Assembly (NCBI GenBank): GCA_017447265.1
Contig: JAFSOA010000015.1
Span: 1-64,000 of the forward strand
Length of the DNA: 64,000 nucleotides
Direction of reading: 5' to 3'
Source: Bacteroidales bacterium
Lineage (GTDB): Bacteria > Bacteroidota > Bacteroidia > Bacteroidales > UBA932
The notes beneath the pieces were generated by a model. The model did no database searches, was not told the origin of the DNA, and saw only the letters and a list, made by a program, of their open reading frames with translations. This document shows positions 15,483-24,804 of this stretch, piece after piece. The position numbers were made by a program, and so were the translations under genes. Positions within the stretch are counted from its first letter, which is position 1, and every line of letters begins with the position of its first letter.

Positions 15483-17534
15483 CTAGCGCAAAACCAGCTG
15501 GCCGTTCTCGAAGGTGGCGGTGATGGCGGCGTCGCGGCTGAGGGAGCCGTCGAGGAGCTTTTTGGCGAGTTCGTCGATGAGTTCCTTCTGCAGGACCCGT
15601 TTCACCGGACGCGCGCCGTAGGCCGGATCGTAGCCCTTCTCGCTCAGGTAGTCGATGAAGTCTTCGGTGAAGTTGAGCGTGATGCCCATCGAAGCCATCT
15701 TCTCCTTGAGCTGGCCGATCTGCAGCTGGACGATCTGCCGGATGTCGGACGGCGTCAGCTCGTGGAAGACGATGATCTCGTCGATTCGGTTGATGAACTC
15801 CGGCCGGAAGCTTTCCTTGACCAGTTCAGGCTTCAGGTTCGAGGTCATGATCAAGATGGTGTTCTTGAAGTCGACCGTCCGGCCCTTGTTGTCGGTCAGA
15901 CGCCCGTCGTCGAGCACCTGCAGCAGCACGTTGAAAACGTCGGGATGTGCCTTCTCGATCTCGTCGAGCAGGATCACCGAATAAGGCTTGCGCCGCACGG
16001 CTTCGGTCAGCTGACCGCCCTCGTCGTAACCGACATATCCCGGAGGCGCGCCGACGAGCCGGCTCACCGTATGCCGCTCCTGGTATTCGCTCATGTCGAT
16101 ACGCGTGATCATGTTCTCATCGTTGAACAGATATTCCGCCAGGGCCTTCGCCAGTTCGGTCTTGCCCACGCCCGTGGAGCCCAGGAAGAGGAAGCTGCCG
16201 ATCGGCCGCTTCTCGTTCTGCAGGCCCGCCCGGCTGCGCCGGACGGCGTTCGACACGGCCTCGATGGCTTCGTTCTGGCCGATGACGCGCTGGTGGAGCA
16301 CCTCTTCGATGTGCAGCAGCTTCTCGCGTTCGCTCTGCAGCATCTTGTTGACCGGGATGCCGGTCCACTTGGCCACGACCTCGGCGATGTCTTCGTCGGT
16401 GACCGCTTCGTTCATGATCGGAGCGGGATTCTCGGCCTTCTGTTTCTCGAGGGCCTCGATCTGCTTCTGCGCCTCAGCCATCTTGCCGTAGCGCAGTTCA
16501 GCCACCCGGCCGTAATCGCCGCTGCGCTCCGCTGCGTCGGCCTCGATGCGGTAGTCCTCCATGGCCTGCCGGTTCTCCTGGATGGCTTTCAGCAGGCCTT
16601 TCTCGCTGTCCCACTGTTCGCCCAGGCGACGACGCTCGATGCGCGCTTTCGCGAGTTCCTCTTCGATGGTCTTGAGCTTCGGCGACTCCCCTTCCCGCTT
16701 CACGGCCTCGCGCTCGATCTGCAGCTGCTTGATGCGGCGGTCCAGTTCGTCGATGCACTCCGGCACAGAGTTCATCTCGAGCCGCAGCTTCGATGCCGCC
16801 TCGTCGACCAGGTCGATGGCCTTGTCGGGCAGGAAACGGTTGGTGATGTAGCGGTGCGAAAGTTCGACGGCCGCGATGATGGCGTCGTCTTCGATCCGCA
16901 CCTTGTGGTGGTTCTCGTATTTCTCTTTCAGGCCTCGCAGGATGGAGATTGACTCGGCCACGGTCGGTTCGTCGACCATCACCATCTGGAAGCGGCGTTC
17001 CAGCGCCTTGTCGGTCTCGAAGTACTTCTGGTACTCGTCGAGCGTCGTGGAGCCGATGGCCCGCAGTTCGCCGCGCGCCAGGGCGGGTTTCAGGATGTTG
17101 GCCGCATCCATGGCGCCGCTGCTGCGGCCTGCGCCGACCAGCGTGTGGATTTCGTCGATGAAGAGGATGATCTGGCCGTCGCTTTCGGTCACGGCCTTGA
17201 CCACGCCCTTCAGTCGCTCTTCAAACTCACCCTGGTATTTTGCGCCTGCGATCAGCGCGCCCATGTCCAGGGAATAGATTTCCTTGGATTTCAGGTTCTC
17301 GGGGACATCTCCGTTGACGATGCGCTGGGCGATGCCCTCGGAGATGGCGGTCTTGCCGACGCCCGGCTCGCCGACCAGGATCGGGTTGTTCTTGGTGCGG
17401 CGGCTCAGGATCTGCAGGACGCGGCGGACTTCTTCGTCGCGGCCGATGACCGGGTCGAGTTTGCCGCTCCGCGCCCGTTCGTTCAAATTGATGGCATATT
17501 TGCCAAGCAATTCAAGATTTTCTTTGTTGTTCAT
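15483..17534 (-). CDS. clpB: ClpB-type AAA+ disaggregase lacking the N-terminal domain
   Basis: A 683-residue protein with both ATPase modules of ClpB: NBD1 with Walker A GEPGVGKT, a complete coiled-coil middle domain (about residues 240-370, rich in Glu/Arg/Lys), and NBD2 with [21 protein letters not shown]. Full-length ClpB is about 860 residues; the ~150-residue Clp N domain is absent and translation begins at the linker ([27 protein letters not shown]). The start is supported by a strong Shine-Dalgarno sequence, AAAGGAGGTT at 17543-17552. Upstream sequence is a palindromic repeat, not coding. It should still disaggregate proteins with DnaK. Confidence 0.93.
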   Translation of the reverse strand: MNNKENLELLGKYAINLNERARSGKLDPVIGRDEEVRRVLQILSRRTKNNPILVGEPGVGKTAISEGIAQRIVNGDVPENLKSKEIYSLDMGALIAGAKYQGEFEERLKGVVKAVTESDGQIILFIDEIHTLVGAGRSSGAMDAANILKPALARGELRAIGSTTLDEYQKYFETDKALERRFQMVMVDEPTVAESISILRGLKEKYENHHKVRIEDDAIIAAVELSHRYITNRFLPDKAIDLVDEAASKLRLEMNSVPECIDELDRRIKQLQIEREAVKREGESPKLKTIEEELAKARIERRRLGEQWDSEKGLLKAIQENRQAMEDYRIEADAAERSGDYGRVAELRYGKMAEAQKQIEALEKQKAENPAPIMNEAVTDEDIAEVVAKWTGIPVNKMLQSEREKLLHIEEVLHQRVIGQNEAIEAVSNAVRRSRAGLQNEKRPIGSFLFLGSTGVGKTELAKALAEYLFNDENMITRIDMSEYQERHTVSRLVGAPPGYVGYDEGGQLTEAVRRKPYSVILLDEIEKAHPDVFNVLLQVLDDGRLTDNKGRTVDFKNTILIMTSNLKPELVKESFRPEFINRIDEIIVFHELTPSDIRQIVQLQIGQLKEKMASMGITLNFTEDFIDYLSEKGYDPAYGARPVKRVLQKELIDELAKKLLDGSLSRDAAITATFENGQLVLR

Positions 17535-17542
17535 ATCCTATT

Positions 17543-17552
17543 AACCTCCTTT
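17543..17552 (-). promoter_or_regulatory. Strong Shine-Dalgarno site of clpB
   Basis: AAAGGAGGTT on the minus strand, 8 bases before the ATG at 17534. Such sites are rare in Bacteroidetes, and it fixes the start of the N-domain-less ClpB. Confidence 0.7.
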
Positions 17553-17586
17553 ATATTTTTCGTTTTTTTCGGGCTTTGTTCGTCCG

Positions 17587-17694
17587 GGGATATTGCTCTG
17601 AAACCGTCTCGCTTTGCTCGACCCCTCCCAAGCTGTGCTTGGGCCCCTCCCTCTTACAATGCCGAGGGTGGCATGGGTTTCAGAGCAATATCCC
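17587..17694. repeat. Palindromic element with 19-base perfect terminal inverted repeats, upstream of clpB
   Basis: GGGATATTGCTCTGAAACC (17587-17605) and its exact reverse complement (17676-17694) enclose 70 bases with an internal CCCAAG..CTTGGG hairpin. It occupies the 339-base gap between clpB and the divergent C1 peptidase. Same architecture as the element on the other side of clpB but different sequence. Confidence 0.8.
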
Positions 17695-17826
17695 ACTCCC
17701 TCACATCGCCCCATGATATAGGCGTCATCACTACAGGCGGCAAAGCCATGAAACGAAATATCAAAAAAGCGACCAAGGGCCATTTTATGCCAAAATGTCA
17801 GTCTTGCTTTTCTCGGAGCGATTCCT

Positions 17827-17834
17827 TATATTTG
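17827..17834 (+). promoter_or_regulatory. -7 promoter box TATATTTG before the tandem C1 peptidases
   Basis: Perfect TAnnTTTG match, 39 bases upstream of the ATG at 17874. Confidence 0.55.
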
Positions 17835-17873
17835 TGGATTGAAGAAAAGACAATTCATCAAAACCATCCTGCT

Positions 17874-19091
17874 ATGAAGAAAATCCTTCTTTTTGCCCTT
17901 GCGCTCATCAGCATCGCCGCCACCGCGCAGCCCCCGATGGGCCCCCGTCCCGAAGACAAAGGTGAAGGGTTCCAATTCACCGTCGTGAAAGAGAACCCCA
18001 TCACCTCCGTGAAGAACCAGGCCAGCACCGGAACCTGCTGGTGCTTCTCCTCCCTGTCGTTCATCGAATCGGAAGCCATCCGCATCAACAAGCTGAAAGA
18101 AGCCGATTATCCCGACCTCTCCGAGATGTTCGTCGTCTCCCACGCGTATGCTGACAAGGCCAGGAAATATATCCGCGTCGACGGCGCACTGAACTTCGCC
18201 CAGGGCAGCTCCTTCGGCGACCTGATCTACGTGCTGCGCGACTACGGCATCGTGCCCAACGACATCATGCCCGGCCTGAACTACGGCACCGACCGCCACA
18301 TGCACGGCGAGTTGATCGCCGGCCTCAAGGGCTACATGGACGGCATCCTGAAGAACCCCAACCGCAAGCTCTCCACCGCCTGGTATCCGGGCCTGCAGGG
18401 CATCCTCGCCGCCTACCTCGGCCCCATTCCGGAGGAATTCACCTGGAAAGGAAAGAAATACACCCCGAAGAGCTACTTCGAGAGCCTGAACGTCAACCTC
18501 GACGACTACCTGGACTTCACCTCCTGGACCCACCTCTCCTACTATGAGAAACATCCGGTGGAAGTGGCCGACAACTGGCGCTGGGAGCATGCCTACAATG
18601 TTCCGCTCGAAGACATGATGGCCATCATCGACTATGCCGTCGAGAACGGCTACACCGTGGCCTGGGCTTCCGACGTGAGCGAAACGGGCTTCACCCGCGA
18701 CGGCATCGGCATCGTGCCCGACATGGCAGCCATCCAGAAGCAGGCCCAGCAGGCCGGCTCCGACCAGGCGCGCTGGGTGGGTGTCGCTTCGCAGGGCCAG
18801 CGTCCGAGCTTCAACAAGCCGGTTCCCGAGCTGACCATCACCCCGGAGCTCCGCCAGCAGGGCTATGAAGAGAAGAACACCACTGACGACCACGGCATGC
18901 AGATCTACGGCATCGCCAAGGACCAGAACGGCAACAAATACTACATGGTGAAGAACTCCTGGGGCGAAACGGGCAAGTACAAAGGCCTGTGGTACGTCTC
19001 CGAGGCGTATGTGCGCTACAAGACCATGGATTTCATGGTCCACAAGAACGCCATTCCGAAAGATATCCAGAAGAAACTCGGCATCAAATAA
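17874..19091 (+). CDS. Secreted C1 family (bleomycin hydrolase/PepC-like) cysteine peptidase, first copy
   Basis: A 405-residue papain-fold peptidase. The start at 17874 gives a signal peptide (MKKILLFALALISIAATAQ). Active-site elements: Gln/Cys in KNQASTGTCWCFSSLSF, His in TTDDHGMQIYG and Asn in VKNSWGETG. The family is usually a cytosolic aminopeptidase; the signal peptide implies a periplasmic or exported form. It is followed with no gap by a paralogue (stop 19089-19091, next ATG 19092). Confidence 0.9.
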   Translation: MKKILLFALALISIAATAQPPMGPRPEDKGEGFQFTVVKENPITSVKNQASTGTCWCFSSLSFIESEAIRINKLKEADYPDLSEMFVVSHAYADKARKYIRVDGALNFAQGSSFGDLIYVLRDYGIVPNDIMPGLNYGTDRHMHGELIAGLKGYMDGILKNPNRKLSTAWYPGLQGILAAYLGPIPEEFTWKGKKYTPKSYFESLNVNLDDYLDFTSWTHLSYYEKHPVEVADNWRWEHAYNVPLEDMMAIIDYAVENGYTVAWASDVSETGFTRDGIGIVPDMAAIQKQAQQAGSDQARWVGVASQGQRPSFNKPVPELTITPELRQQGYEEKNTTDDHGMQIYGIAKDQNGNKYYMVKNSWGETGKYKGLWYVSEAYVRYKTMDFMVHKNAIPKDIQKKLGIK

Positions 19092-20216
19092 ATGAAACGG
19101 TTTTACACGTTAGCTTTGGCAGCGGTCCTGTGCACCGCTGCTTTTGCCCAGACCCAGACCATCTACCAGTTCACGCCCGTGCGTGACATTCCCGTCACGC
19201 CGGTCAAGGACCAGGCCCGGACCGGCACCTGCTGGTGCTTCGCAACCATCTCCTTCCTCGAAGCGGAACTCATCCGCCAGGGCAAGGGTGAGTATGACCT
19301 TTCCGAGATGTTCGTCGTCCGCAACAACTACACGGACCGCATCTTCGACAACTACCTGCGCCGCGGCAACGGCAACATCAACCCCGGTTCCATCGCCCAC
19401 ATGGCCACGCAGGCCATCGCGAAATACGGCATCGTGCCGGAAAGCGCCTACCACGGCATCAACTACGACTCCCCGGGGCACAACCACGGCGAGATGTCCG
19501 CGTACCTGAAGGGCATCGCCGATGTCTCCGTCAACCTGAAGAGACTCAGCCCCGAGTACGACAAGCTCGTCAAGAGCCTGTTCGACATCTACCTGGGTGA
19601 AATGCCCGAGACCTTCCGGTACAACGGCAAGGAGTACACCCCGAAGAGCTTCGCCAGGATGCTCGGCCTGGACAATGTGAGCGACTACATCGAGCTGACG
19701 AGTTTCAGCCACCATCCTTTCTACGAGCAGGTTCCCCTCGAGATTCCCGACAACTGGGACCATGCCCGCCTGTGGAACGTGCCGCTCGACGACATGATGG
19801 CCATCATCGACAACGCCCTGACCAACGGCTACACCGTGGCCTGGGACGGCGACCTGACCGCCGGTGAATTCAACCACAACCGCGGCATCGCCATCTGCCC
19901 GAATCCGGAAGACTTCGCCGAGGCCGTCAAGCTCGAGAAGGTCTATCCAGACCGCGAGGTGACCCAGGAGATGCGCCAGAAGGACTTCGAGACCTTCCGC
20001 ACCGTCGACGACCACCTGATGCACCTGACCGGCTTGTACAAAGACCAGAACGGCGGCAAGTTCTACAAGACCAAGAACTCCTGGGGCGAAGGCCGCAACA
20101 CCGAGCTGAAGGGTTATCTCTTCATGTCGAAGGCCTACCTCCAGATGCGCACCGTCAGCATCATGGTCCACCGGGACGCCATTCCGAAGGACATCCGCAA
20201 GAAGCTGGGCCTCTGA
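19092..20216 (+). CDS. Secreted C1 family (bleomycin hydrolase/PepC-like) cysteine peptidase, second copy
   Basis: A 374-residue paralogue of the preceding gene with signal peptide MKRFYTLALAAVLCTAAFAQ. Catalytic elements KDQARTGTCWCFATISF, VDDHLMHLTG and KTKNSWGEG are intact. It shares long segments with copy one (DLSEMFVVRNNYTD, NVPLDDMMAIIDNALTNGYTVAWDGD), pointing to tandem duplication. Its stop codon overlaps the pssA start by one base, so the three genes are one operon. Confidence 0.9.
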   Translation: MKRFYTLALAAVLCTAAFAQTQTIYQFTPVRDIPVTPVKDQARTGTCWCFATISFLEAELIRQGKGEYDLSEMFVVRNNYTDRIFDNYLRRGNGNINPGSIAHMATQAIAKYGIVPESAYHGINYDSPGHNHGEMSAYLKGIADVSVNLKRLSPEYDKLVKSLFDIYLGEMPETFRYNGKEYTPKSFARMLGLDNVSDYIELTSFSHHPFYEQVPLEIPDNWDHARLWNVPLDDMMAIIDNALTNGYTVAWDGDLTAGEFNHNRGIAICPNPEDFAEAVKLEKVYPDREVTQEMRQKDFETFRTVDDHLMHLTGLYKDQNGGKFYKTKNSWGEGRNTELKGYLFMSKAYLQMRTVSIMVHRDAIPKDIRKKLGL

Positions 20217-20920
20217 TGAAAAAACACATTCCCAACCTGATGACCCTGTGCAACCTCCTTTCGGGTTGCACAGGGGTTGTTTTTGCCATGCGGGGCAACT
20301 TCCAGGCCGTGCTCGTTACCCTGATGGTTTCCGAATTCTTCGACTTTTTCGACGGCTTCGCGGCCCGGGCGCTGCACGCCTACTCCGCGATCGGCAAAGA
20401 GCTCGACTCCCTGGCCGACCTGGTGAGTTTCGGCCTCTGCCCCGCCGTCTGCCTTTTTTCCTGGTACGGCATCGCCCAGCCGGATGTTCCCTTCCTGCGC
20501 TGGTTTCCCTTCGTGCTTACCGCCGCCTCGGCGCTGCGGCTCGCCAAATTCAACATCGACACCCGTCAGAGCACCAGCTTCCTGGGACTCGCCACTTCGG
20601 GCTGCGCCCTGCTGCTCACGCCCCTGGCTGTCTATTCCTTCTATACCGACGGCTTCCTGCACACGCTCATGGGCACGGTCTGGTTCATTCCCGTGCTGAC
20701 GGCCGTGTTCTCGTTCCTGCTGGTGTGCGAGCTGCCCATGTTCTCGCTCAAGAAGATGACGGGCCAGCTCAAGGCCTTCATCGTCGGCAGCGTCGTGATT
20801 ATCATCGCGTGCGTCATCCGCGAGATCAAAGGTCCCTGGCATGTTACCGTGAGCCTCTGCATCTTCCTGATCCTGACTTATTATCTGGTACTGAACCTCG
20901 CCACGCTGAAACGCCGATAG
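20216..20920 (+). CDS. pssA: CDP-diacylglycerol--serine O-phosphatidyltransferase
   Basis: A 234-residue membrane enzyme making phosphatidylserine from CDP-diacylglycerol and serine. The CDP-alcohol phosphotransferase motif is visible as DFFDGFAARALHAYSAIGKELDSLADLVSFG, with all four acidic residues. Six to eight hydrophobic segments follow. It is translationally coupled to the C1 peptidase gene before it and converges on cardiolipin synthase, so two phospholipid enzymes lie end to end. Confidence 0.94.
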   Translation: MKKHIPNLMTLCNLLSGCTGVVFAMRGNFQAVLVTLMVSEFFDFFDGFAARALHAYSAIGKELDSLADLVSFGLCPAVCLFSWYGIAQPDVPFLRWFPFVLTAASALRLAKFNIDTRQSTSFLGLATSGCALLLTPLAVYSFYTDGFLHTLMGTVWFIPVLTAVFSFLLVCELPMFSLKKMTGQLKAFIVGSVVIIIACVIREIKGPWHVTVSLCIFLILTYYLVLNLATLKRR

Positions 20921-20930
20921 GCGTCGCAAG

Positions 20931-21023
20931 CGAGTAAATGCGTAGCTGAGCGGGTGGTGTCCGGCGTAGCGACCTTTTTTCGGGAGCGAGACGGACACCA
21001 GAGCGAAGCGGAGCATTTACTCG
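20931..21023 (-). repeat. Palindromic repeat family A, intergenic copy
   Basis: A nested palindrome between the convergent pssA and cls stop codons. Outer arms CGAGTAAATGC (20931-20941) and GCATTTACTCG (21013-21023); inner arms GGTGTCCG (20956-20963) and CGGACACC (20992-20999). The core GGGAGCGAGACGGACACCAGAG and the CTTTTTTCG loop match the copies embedded in cobD, cbiJ-cbiD, cbiG-cbiF and the ATR gene. Here it could also act as a bidirectional terminator. Confidence 0.8.
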
Positions 21024-21024
21024 T

Positions 21025-22425
21025 TTACAGCAAAGGCGAGAAAAGCCGCGCCAGCGACTCCTTGAGCTTTTCCCAGCGGGGACGCGCCATCCAGGCTTCG
21101 AGATTGATTGCGACCGACTGCGCCATGTCGCGCTCGAAGATGGCCTTCTGCTGTGCGGCGAAGGCCGGGTCGTAGCAATAAGCGTCGATTTCGAAATCGA
21201 GGGTAAAACTGCGCACGTCCAGGTTGGTGGAGCCGACCGATGCGAAACAGTCGTCGCAGACGATGGTCTTGGCGTGGAGGAAGCCTCCCTGGTAGAAATA
21301 AATCTTCACGCCGGCGGAGAGCGCTTCCTTGACATAAGACCGGGAAGCCAGGTTGGTCAACGTGCCGTCGCTGCGCTCGGGCATCATCACCCGCACGTCA
21401 AGCCCGGACAGAGCGGCATTCTTGAGGGCCAGCATCATCGTGGACGTAGGCACGAAATACGGTGTCTGCAGATACACATAGTCGCGCGCCGTGCCCAGCA
21501 GCTGGATCAGGCCCTGCATGGCGGCATGCCAGGGTCCCAGCGGATCGGTGGTCACGATCTGGACAGGCGTCTCCCCCGCCGCCTCGCAGGACGGAAAATA
21601 GCGCGTCTCGGCTAGCAGTTCGCCGGAAGAGAAGCGCCAGTCTGCCAGGAAAGAAAGCTGGAGTTCTGCCACGGCCGGTCCTTCGATGCGCAGGTGCGTA
21701 TCGCGCCACGGCCCCCAATCCAGCCCTTTGCCGTAGCGCTCGGCGATGTTCATGCCGCCCGCATAGCCCACCCGTCCGTCGACCACGACGATCTTGCGGT
21801 GGTTGCGGAAGTTCGTATCGGGTGAAATAAAGGGAAAATTGACCGCCAGGAAAGGCTTGACCTCGATGCCGGCGCCCTTGAGCTGCCGGTAGAACTTCCT
21901 GCGGAAGATATTGGCCAGGTCGTCGTACTGGACCCGGACGCGCACGCCTTCGCGGGCCTTGCGGATGAGCAGTTCCGCCATGCGGCGGCCCACTGCGTCG
22001 TTCTCGAACTTGAAGAACTGGAAATGGATGTGGTCACGGGCCTGCTCCATGTCGGCGACCAGGTCGTCGATCATGGCATCGAACTTCGTGTAGGTCCGGA
22101 GGGCATTGCCGCCCAGCGGCTCCCCCTGCCCGAGTTGCCGCTGCAGTCTGTCGAGCTTGGCGAAGGGCGCGGGCGCGACGGTTTTGTGCGGCGCCTGCGA
22201 GTCCCGCACCAGCTGCCACAGGGCTTTCCTTTCAGCGGGCGGCAGCAGGCTCTTCCGCAGCGGACGATGCCCCACCAGGAAATAGAGGATCAGCCCGATG
22301 ACCGGCAGGAAAACGATCACCACCACCCACACCAGGGTCTGGGTCGGTTGCTGGTTTTCGGCGATGATATAGATCAGCACGCCTACCAGCGCCAGCACAA
22401 GGAGGATGGAGACAAGCAGGTTCAT
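21025..22425 (-). CDS. cls: Cardiolipin synthase (phospholipase D family)
   Basis: A 466-residue inner-membrane enzyme: two N-terminal transmembrane helices followed by two PLD domains. The two HKD motifs are NHRKIVVVDGRVGYAGG and HAKTIVCDDCFASVGSTN. It joins phosphatidylglycerol (or PE) molecules to make cardiolipin. The start is 3 bases after the cobT stop, so it appears to be the last gene of the cobU-cobT transcript. Confidence 0.93.
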   Translation of the reverse strand: MNLLVSILLVLALVGVLIYIIAENQQPTQTLVWVVVIVFLPVIGLILYFLVGHRPLRKSLLPPAERKALWQLVRDSQAPHKTVAPAPFAKLDRLQRQLGQGEPLGGNALRTYTKFDAMIDDLVADMEQARDHIHFQFFKFENDAVGRRMAELLIRKAREGVRVRVQYDDLANIFRRKFYRQLKGAGIEVKPFLAVNFPFISPDTNFRNHRKIVVVDGRVGYAGGMNIAERYGKGLDWGPWRDTHLRIEGPAVAELQLSFLADWRFSSGELLAETRYFPSCEAAGETPVQIVTTDPLGPWHAAMQGLIQLLGTARDYVYLQTPYFVPTSTMMLALKNAALSGLDVRVMMPERSDGTLTNLASRSYVKEALSAGVKIYFYQGGFLHAKTIVCDDCFASVGSTNLDVRSFTLDFEIDAYCYDPAFAAQQKAIFERDMAQSVAINLEAWMARPRWEKLKESLARLFSPLL

Positions 22426-22428
22426 CGC

Positions 22429-23469
22429 TTAAAAATACAAGGTGATGGCGGCTTCACTGAACGTATCCATCTCGTTGATCATCCGGATCGCGGAATCCAG
22501 GATCGGATAGGCGCAGATGGCGCCGGTTCCCTCGCCCAGGCGCAGGCCCAGGCTCAGCAGGGGCTTGGCACCCAAGGCATCGAGAAGCTTGCGGTGGCCG
22601 GATTCGTCGCCGCAATGGCCGAACACGGCATAGTCCAGCACCGCGGGGCAGAGTTTCGATGCAGCCAGCATGCAGCTGGTCATGATGAAGCCGTCGACCA
22701 GAATGACCATCTTCCGTTCGGCCGCCTGAAGCATGGCGCCGACGGCCATCACCATCTCGAAACCGCCGAACCAGCGGATGAGGTCGCGCGGCGATCCGTC
22801 GCCCCGGTAGTTATCTTTGGCACGGGAAAGTACGTCGAACTTGTGCAGGATTCCCTTGATGTCGAGCCCACTCCCCGCGCCTACGCACTCCGAGAGCGGA
22901 ATGCCGGTGAAATAGTGCATCCACAGCGAGGATGCAGAGGTGTTTCCGATGCCCATCTCCCCGAAGCTCAGCACGTTGCTTCCTTCTTCGGCACATTGGC
23001 GGACCACCCGGGCGCCCCCGGCCAGGCACTGTTCCATCTCCGCTTCGGTCATCGCCGGGCCGTGCAGGAAATTGCTCGTGCCGCGGCGGACCTTCAGGTC
23101 GATGATGCCGCGGTCTTTCGGAAAGCTATGGTCCACCCCGGCGTCGACCACCTTGAGCGCAAAGCCGTGCTGACGGCAGAGGAAATTGACCCCGCCCGTA
23201 CCCTGCGGATGCGTGAAGTGGAGTACCTGCTGCCAGGTCACCTCCTTCGGCGCGACACTGACGCCTTCCTCCACGATGCCGTGGTCCGCTGCAAAAACGA
23301 TGTTCTGCGGATGGCGGAGCTGCGGCGTGAGGGTCTGCTGGATCAATCCGACCTGCAGCGCCAGGTCCTCCAGCATGCCGAGCGAGCCTTTGGGCTTGGT
23401 CAGCAGGTCGATCTTCGCCTGCAGGGCAGGACGAAGTTTCGGGTCCGGAGGCGTGATGGAAAAGTTCAT
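22429..23469 (-). CDS. cobT: Nicotinate-nucleotide--dimethylbenzimidazole phosphoribosyltransferase
   Basis: A 346-residue enzyme that activates the lower-ligand base as its alpha-ribotide for cobalamin assembly. Diagnostic segments: [15 protein letters not shown] near the N-terminus, [48 protein letters not shown] and LRLGEGTGA at the C-terminus, which contains the catalytic Glu. Length is normal. It lies one base downstream of cobU. Confidence 0.96.
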   Translation of the reverse strand: MNFSITPPDPKLRPALQAKIDLLTKPKGSLGMLEDLALQVGLIQQTLTPQLRHPQNIVFAADHGIVEEGVSVAPKEVTWQQVLHFTHPQGTGGVNFLCRQHGFALKVVDAGVDHSFPKDRGIIDLKVRRGTSNFLHGPAMTEAEMEQCLAGGARVVRQCAEEGSNVLSFGEMGIGNTSASSLWMHYFTGIPLSECVGAGSGLDIKGILHKFDVLSRAKDNYRGDGSPRDLIRWFGGFEMVMAVGAMLQAAERKMVILVDGFIMTSCMLAASKLCPAVLDYAVFGHCGDESGHRKLLDALGAKPLLSLGLRLGEGTGAICAYPILDSAIRMINEMDTFSEAAITLYF

Positions 23470-23470
23470 G

Positions 23471-23986
23471 TTATCCTTTGATTTTGACGGGAATGCCGCT
23501 GACCATCAGCAGCACTTCATCCGCCTGCGATGCGACATACTGGTTCATCCAGCCCTGCAGGTCGGTAAAGCGGCGCTGGAGGACATTGTCGGACGTGCCG
23601 CCCATTCCGATTTCGTTGGTGACGAAGAGGAAGGTGGCATCCTGGCCGGTGAAGCGGTCGAATTCGGCCTTGAGCGCCGCGAGCGAGGCGTCCACGTCGC
23701 TCTGGCTGTCGAAGAAGAAATTGGTGCACCAGAGCGTGAGGCAGTCCACGACGACGACGCGGCCTGCCAGGTCAACATGACGGCTCAGGTACTTTTCTTC
23801 CTCGAGGTTGGTCCACTGGGGCCCGCGGCGTTCCTGATGGCGGCGCACCCGTTCCCGGAACTCTTCGTCCCAGATGCGGGCCGTGGCCAGATAGACCGGA
23901 GAATCTGACAGCGACAACGCCAACTGCTCGGCGTAGCTGCTTTTCCCCGAACGGGAGCCACCGGTAATCAAAATGACGCGCTTCAT
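23471..23986 (-). CDS. cobU: Adenosylcobinamide kinase / adenosylcobinamide-phosphate guanylyltransferase
   Basis: A 171-residue bifunctional P-loop enzyme converting adenosylcobinamide to its GDP derivative. Walker [10 protein letters not shown], the conserved [10 protein letters not shown] segment, [10 protein letters not shown] and [10 protein letters not shown] are all present. I start it at the ATG at 23986 ([10 protein letters not shown]). A TATCTTTG box at 23993-24000 is only 6 bases upstream, so the mRNA should be leaderless. It is divergent from cobS across a 42-base promoter region. Confidence 0.95.
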   Translation of the reverse strand: MKRVILITGGSRSGKSSYAEQLALSLSDSPVYLATARIWDEEFRERVRRHQERRGPQWTNLEEEKYLSRHVDLAGRVVVVDCLTLWCTNFFFDSQSDVDASLAALKAEFDRFTGQDATFLFVTNEIGMGGTSDNVLQRRFTDLQGWMNQYVASQADEVLLMVSGIPVKIKG

Positions 23987-23992
23987 TGCATA

Positions 23993-24020
23993 CAAAGATA
24001 GCGAATAATCACTAAATTTG
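23993..24020. promoter_or_regulatory. Back-to-back -7 boxes for cobU (minus) and cobS (plus)
   Basis: Minus-strand TATCTTTG at 23993-24000 and plus-strand TAAATTTG at 24013-24020. They are 6 and 8 bases from their respective start codons, so both divergent transcripts are predicted to have almost no leader. Confidence 0.6.
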
Positions 24021-24028
24021 TAACCGAT

Positions 24029-24799
24029 ATGCTCATCTTACTGGCCACCTTGATCTTTTTCACACGGCTGCCTTTCTGGCGGCTGATCGACGTGCCCGCC
24101 GAGGATTTCAAGCGCGTCGTGCCGCGCTGGCCCCTCGTGGGCTGGCTCTCGGGCGGCCTGATGGCCCTTACCCTCTGGCTCAGCAGCCACATCTTCCCCC
24201 TGACCGTCGCCTGGATCCTGGCGCTGCTGGTCCGGATCGTGCTCACCGGCTGCCTGCACGAAGACGGCCTGGCCGATTTCATCGACGGCTTCGGTGGCGG
24301 CACGTCCCGCGAGAAGACCCTGGCCATCATGAAGGACTCGCATATCGGCACCTTCGGCGTCATCGGCCTGATCATCTATGTTGCGCTGATGCTGACGATG
24401 CCGTCCACCATCTCCCGCGACACGCTCTGCATCCTGCTCGTCTGCTGCGACTGCTGGGCCAAGTGCTGCGCCGCCCAGCTCATCAATTTCCTCCCCTACG
24501 CGCGCAGCGAGGAAGAGGCCAAGAACAAGACGGTCTATGCGCGGATGACGCTGCCCGAGTTGCTGCTCTGCTTCTTCGGCGGCCTGGCGCCGAGTTTCAT
24601 CTGCGTTTTTGCGCTGGGCTGGCTGCCCCGGCAGTTCCTCCTGCTGATGATCGTCCCGATGCTGCTCATGTGGCTGCTCCGCCTGGTGATGAAGCGCAAG
24701 ATCCAAGGCTACACCGGCGACTGCTGCGGCGCCACCTTCCTTCTCTGCGAACTCTCGCTCTACCTGGCCTTCCTGGCCGCTTATCCCCACTGGTGCTGA
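24029..24799 (+). CDS. cobS: Adenosylcobinamide-GDP ribazoletransferase (cobalamin synthase)
   Basis: A 256-residue inner-membrane enzyme joining adenosylcobinamide-GDP and alpha-ribazole. Family features: FFTRLPFWR near the N-terminus, the acidic DGLADFIDGFGGG motif, the REKTLAIMKDSHIGTFGVIGL segment and GDCCGAT near the C-terminus; about 6-7 hydrophobic segments. The gene is followed after 5 bases by cobC. Confidence 0.96.
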   Translation: MLILLATLIFFTRLPFWRLIDVPAEDFKRVVPRWPLVGWLSGGLMALTLWLSSHIFPLTVAWILALLVRIVLTGCLHEDGLADFIDGFGGGTSREKTLAIMKDSHIGTFGVIGLIIYVALMLTMPSTISRDTLCILLVCCDCWAKCCAAQLINFLPYARSEEEAKNKTVYARMTLPELLLCFFGGLAPSFICVFALGWLPRQFLLLMIVPMLLMWLLRLVMKRKIQGYTGDCCGATFLLCELSLYLAFLAAYPHWC

Positions 24800-24804
24800 C
24801 AAAA

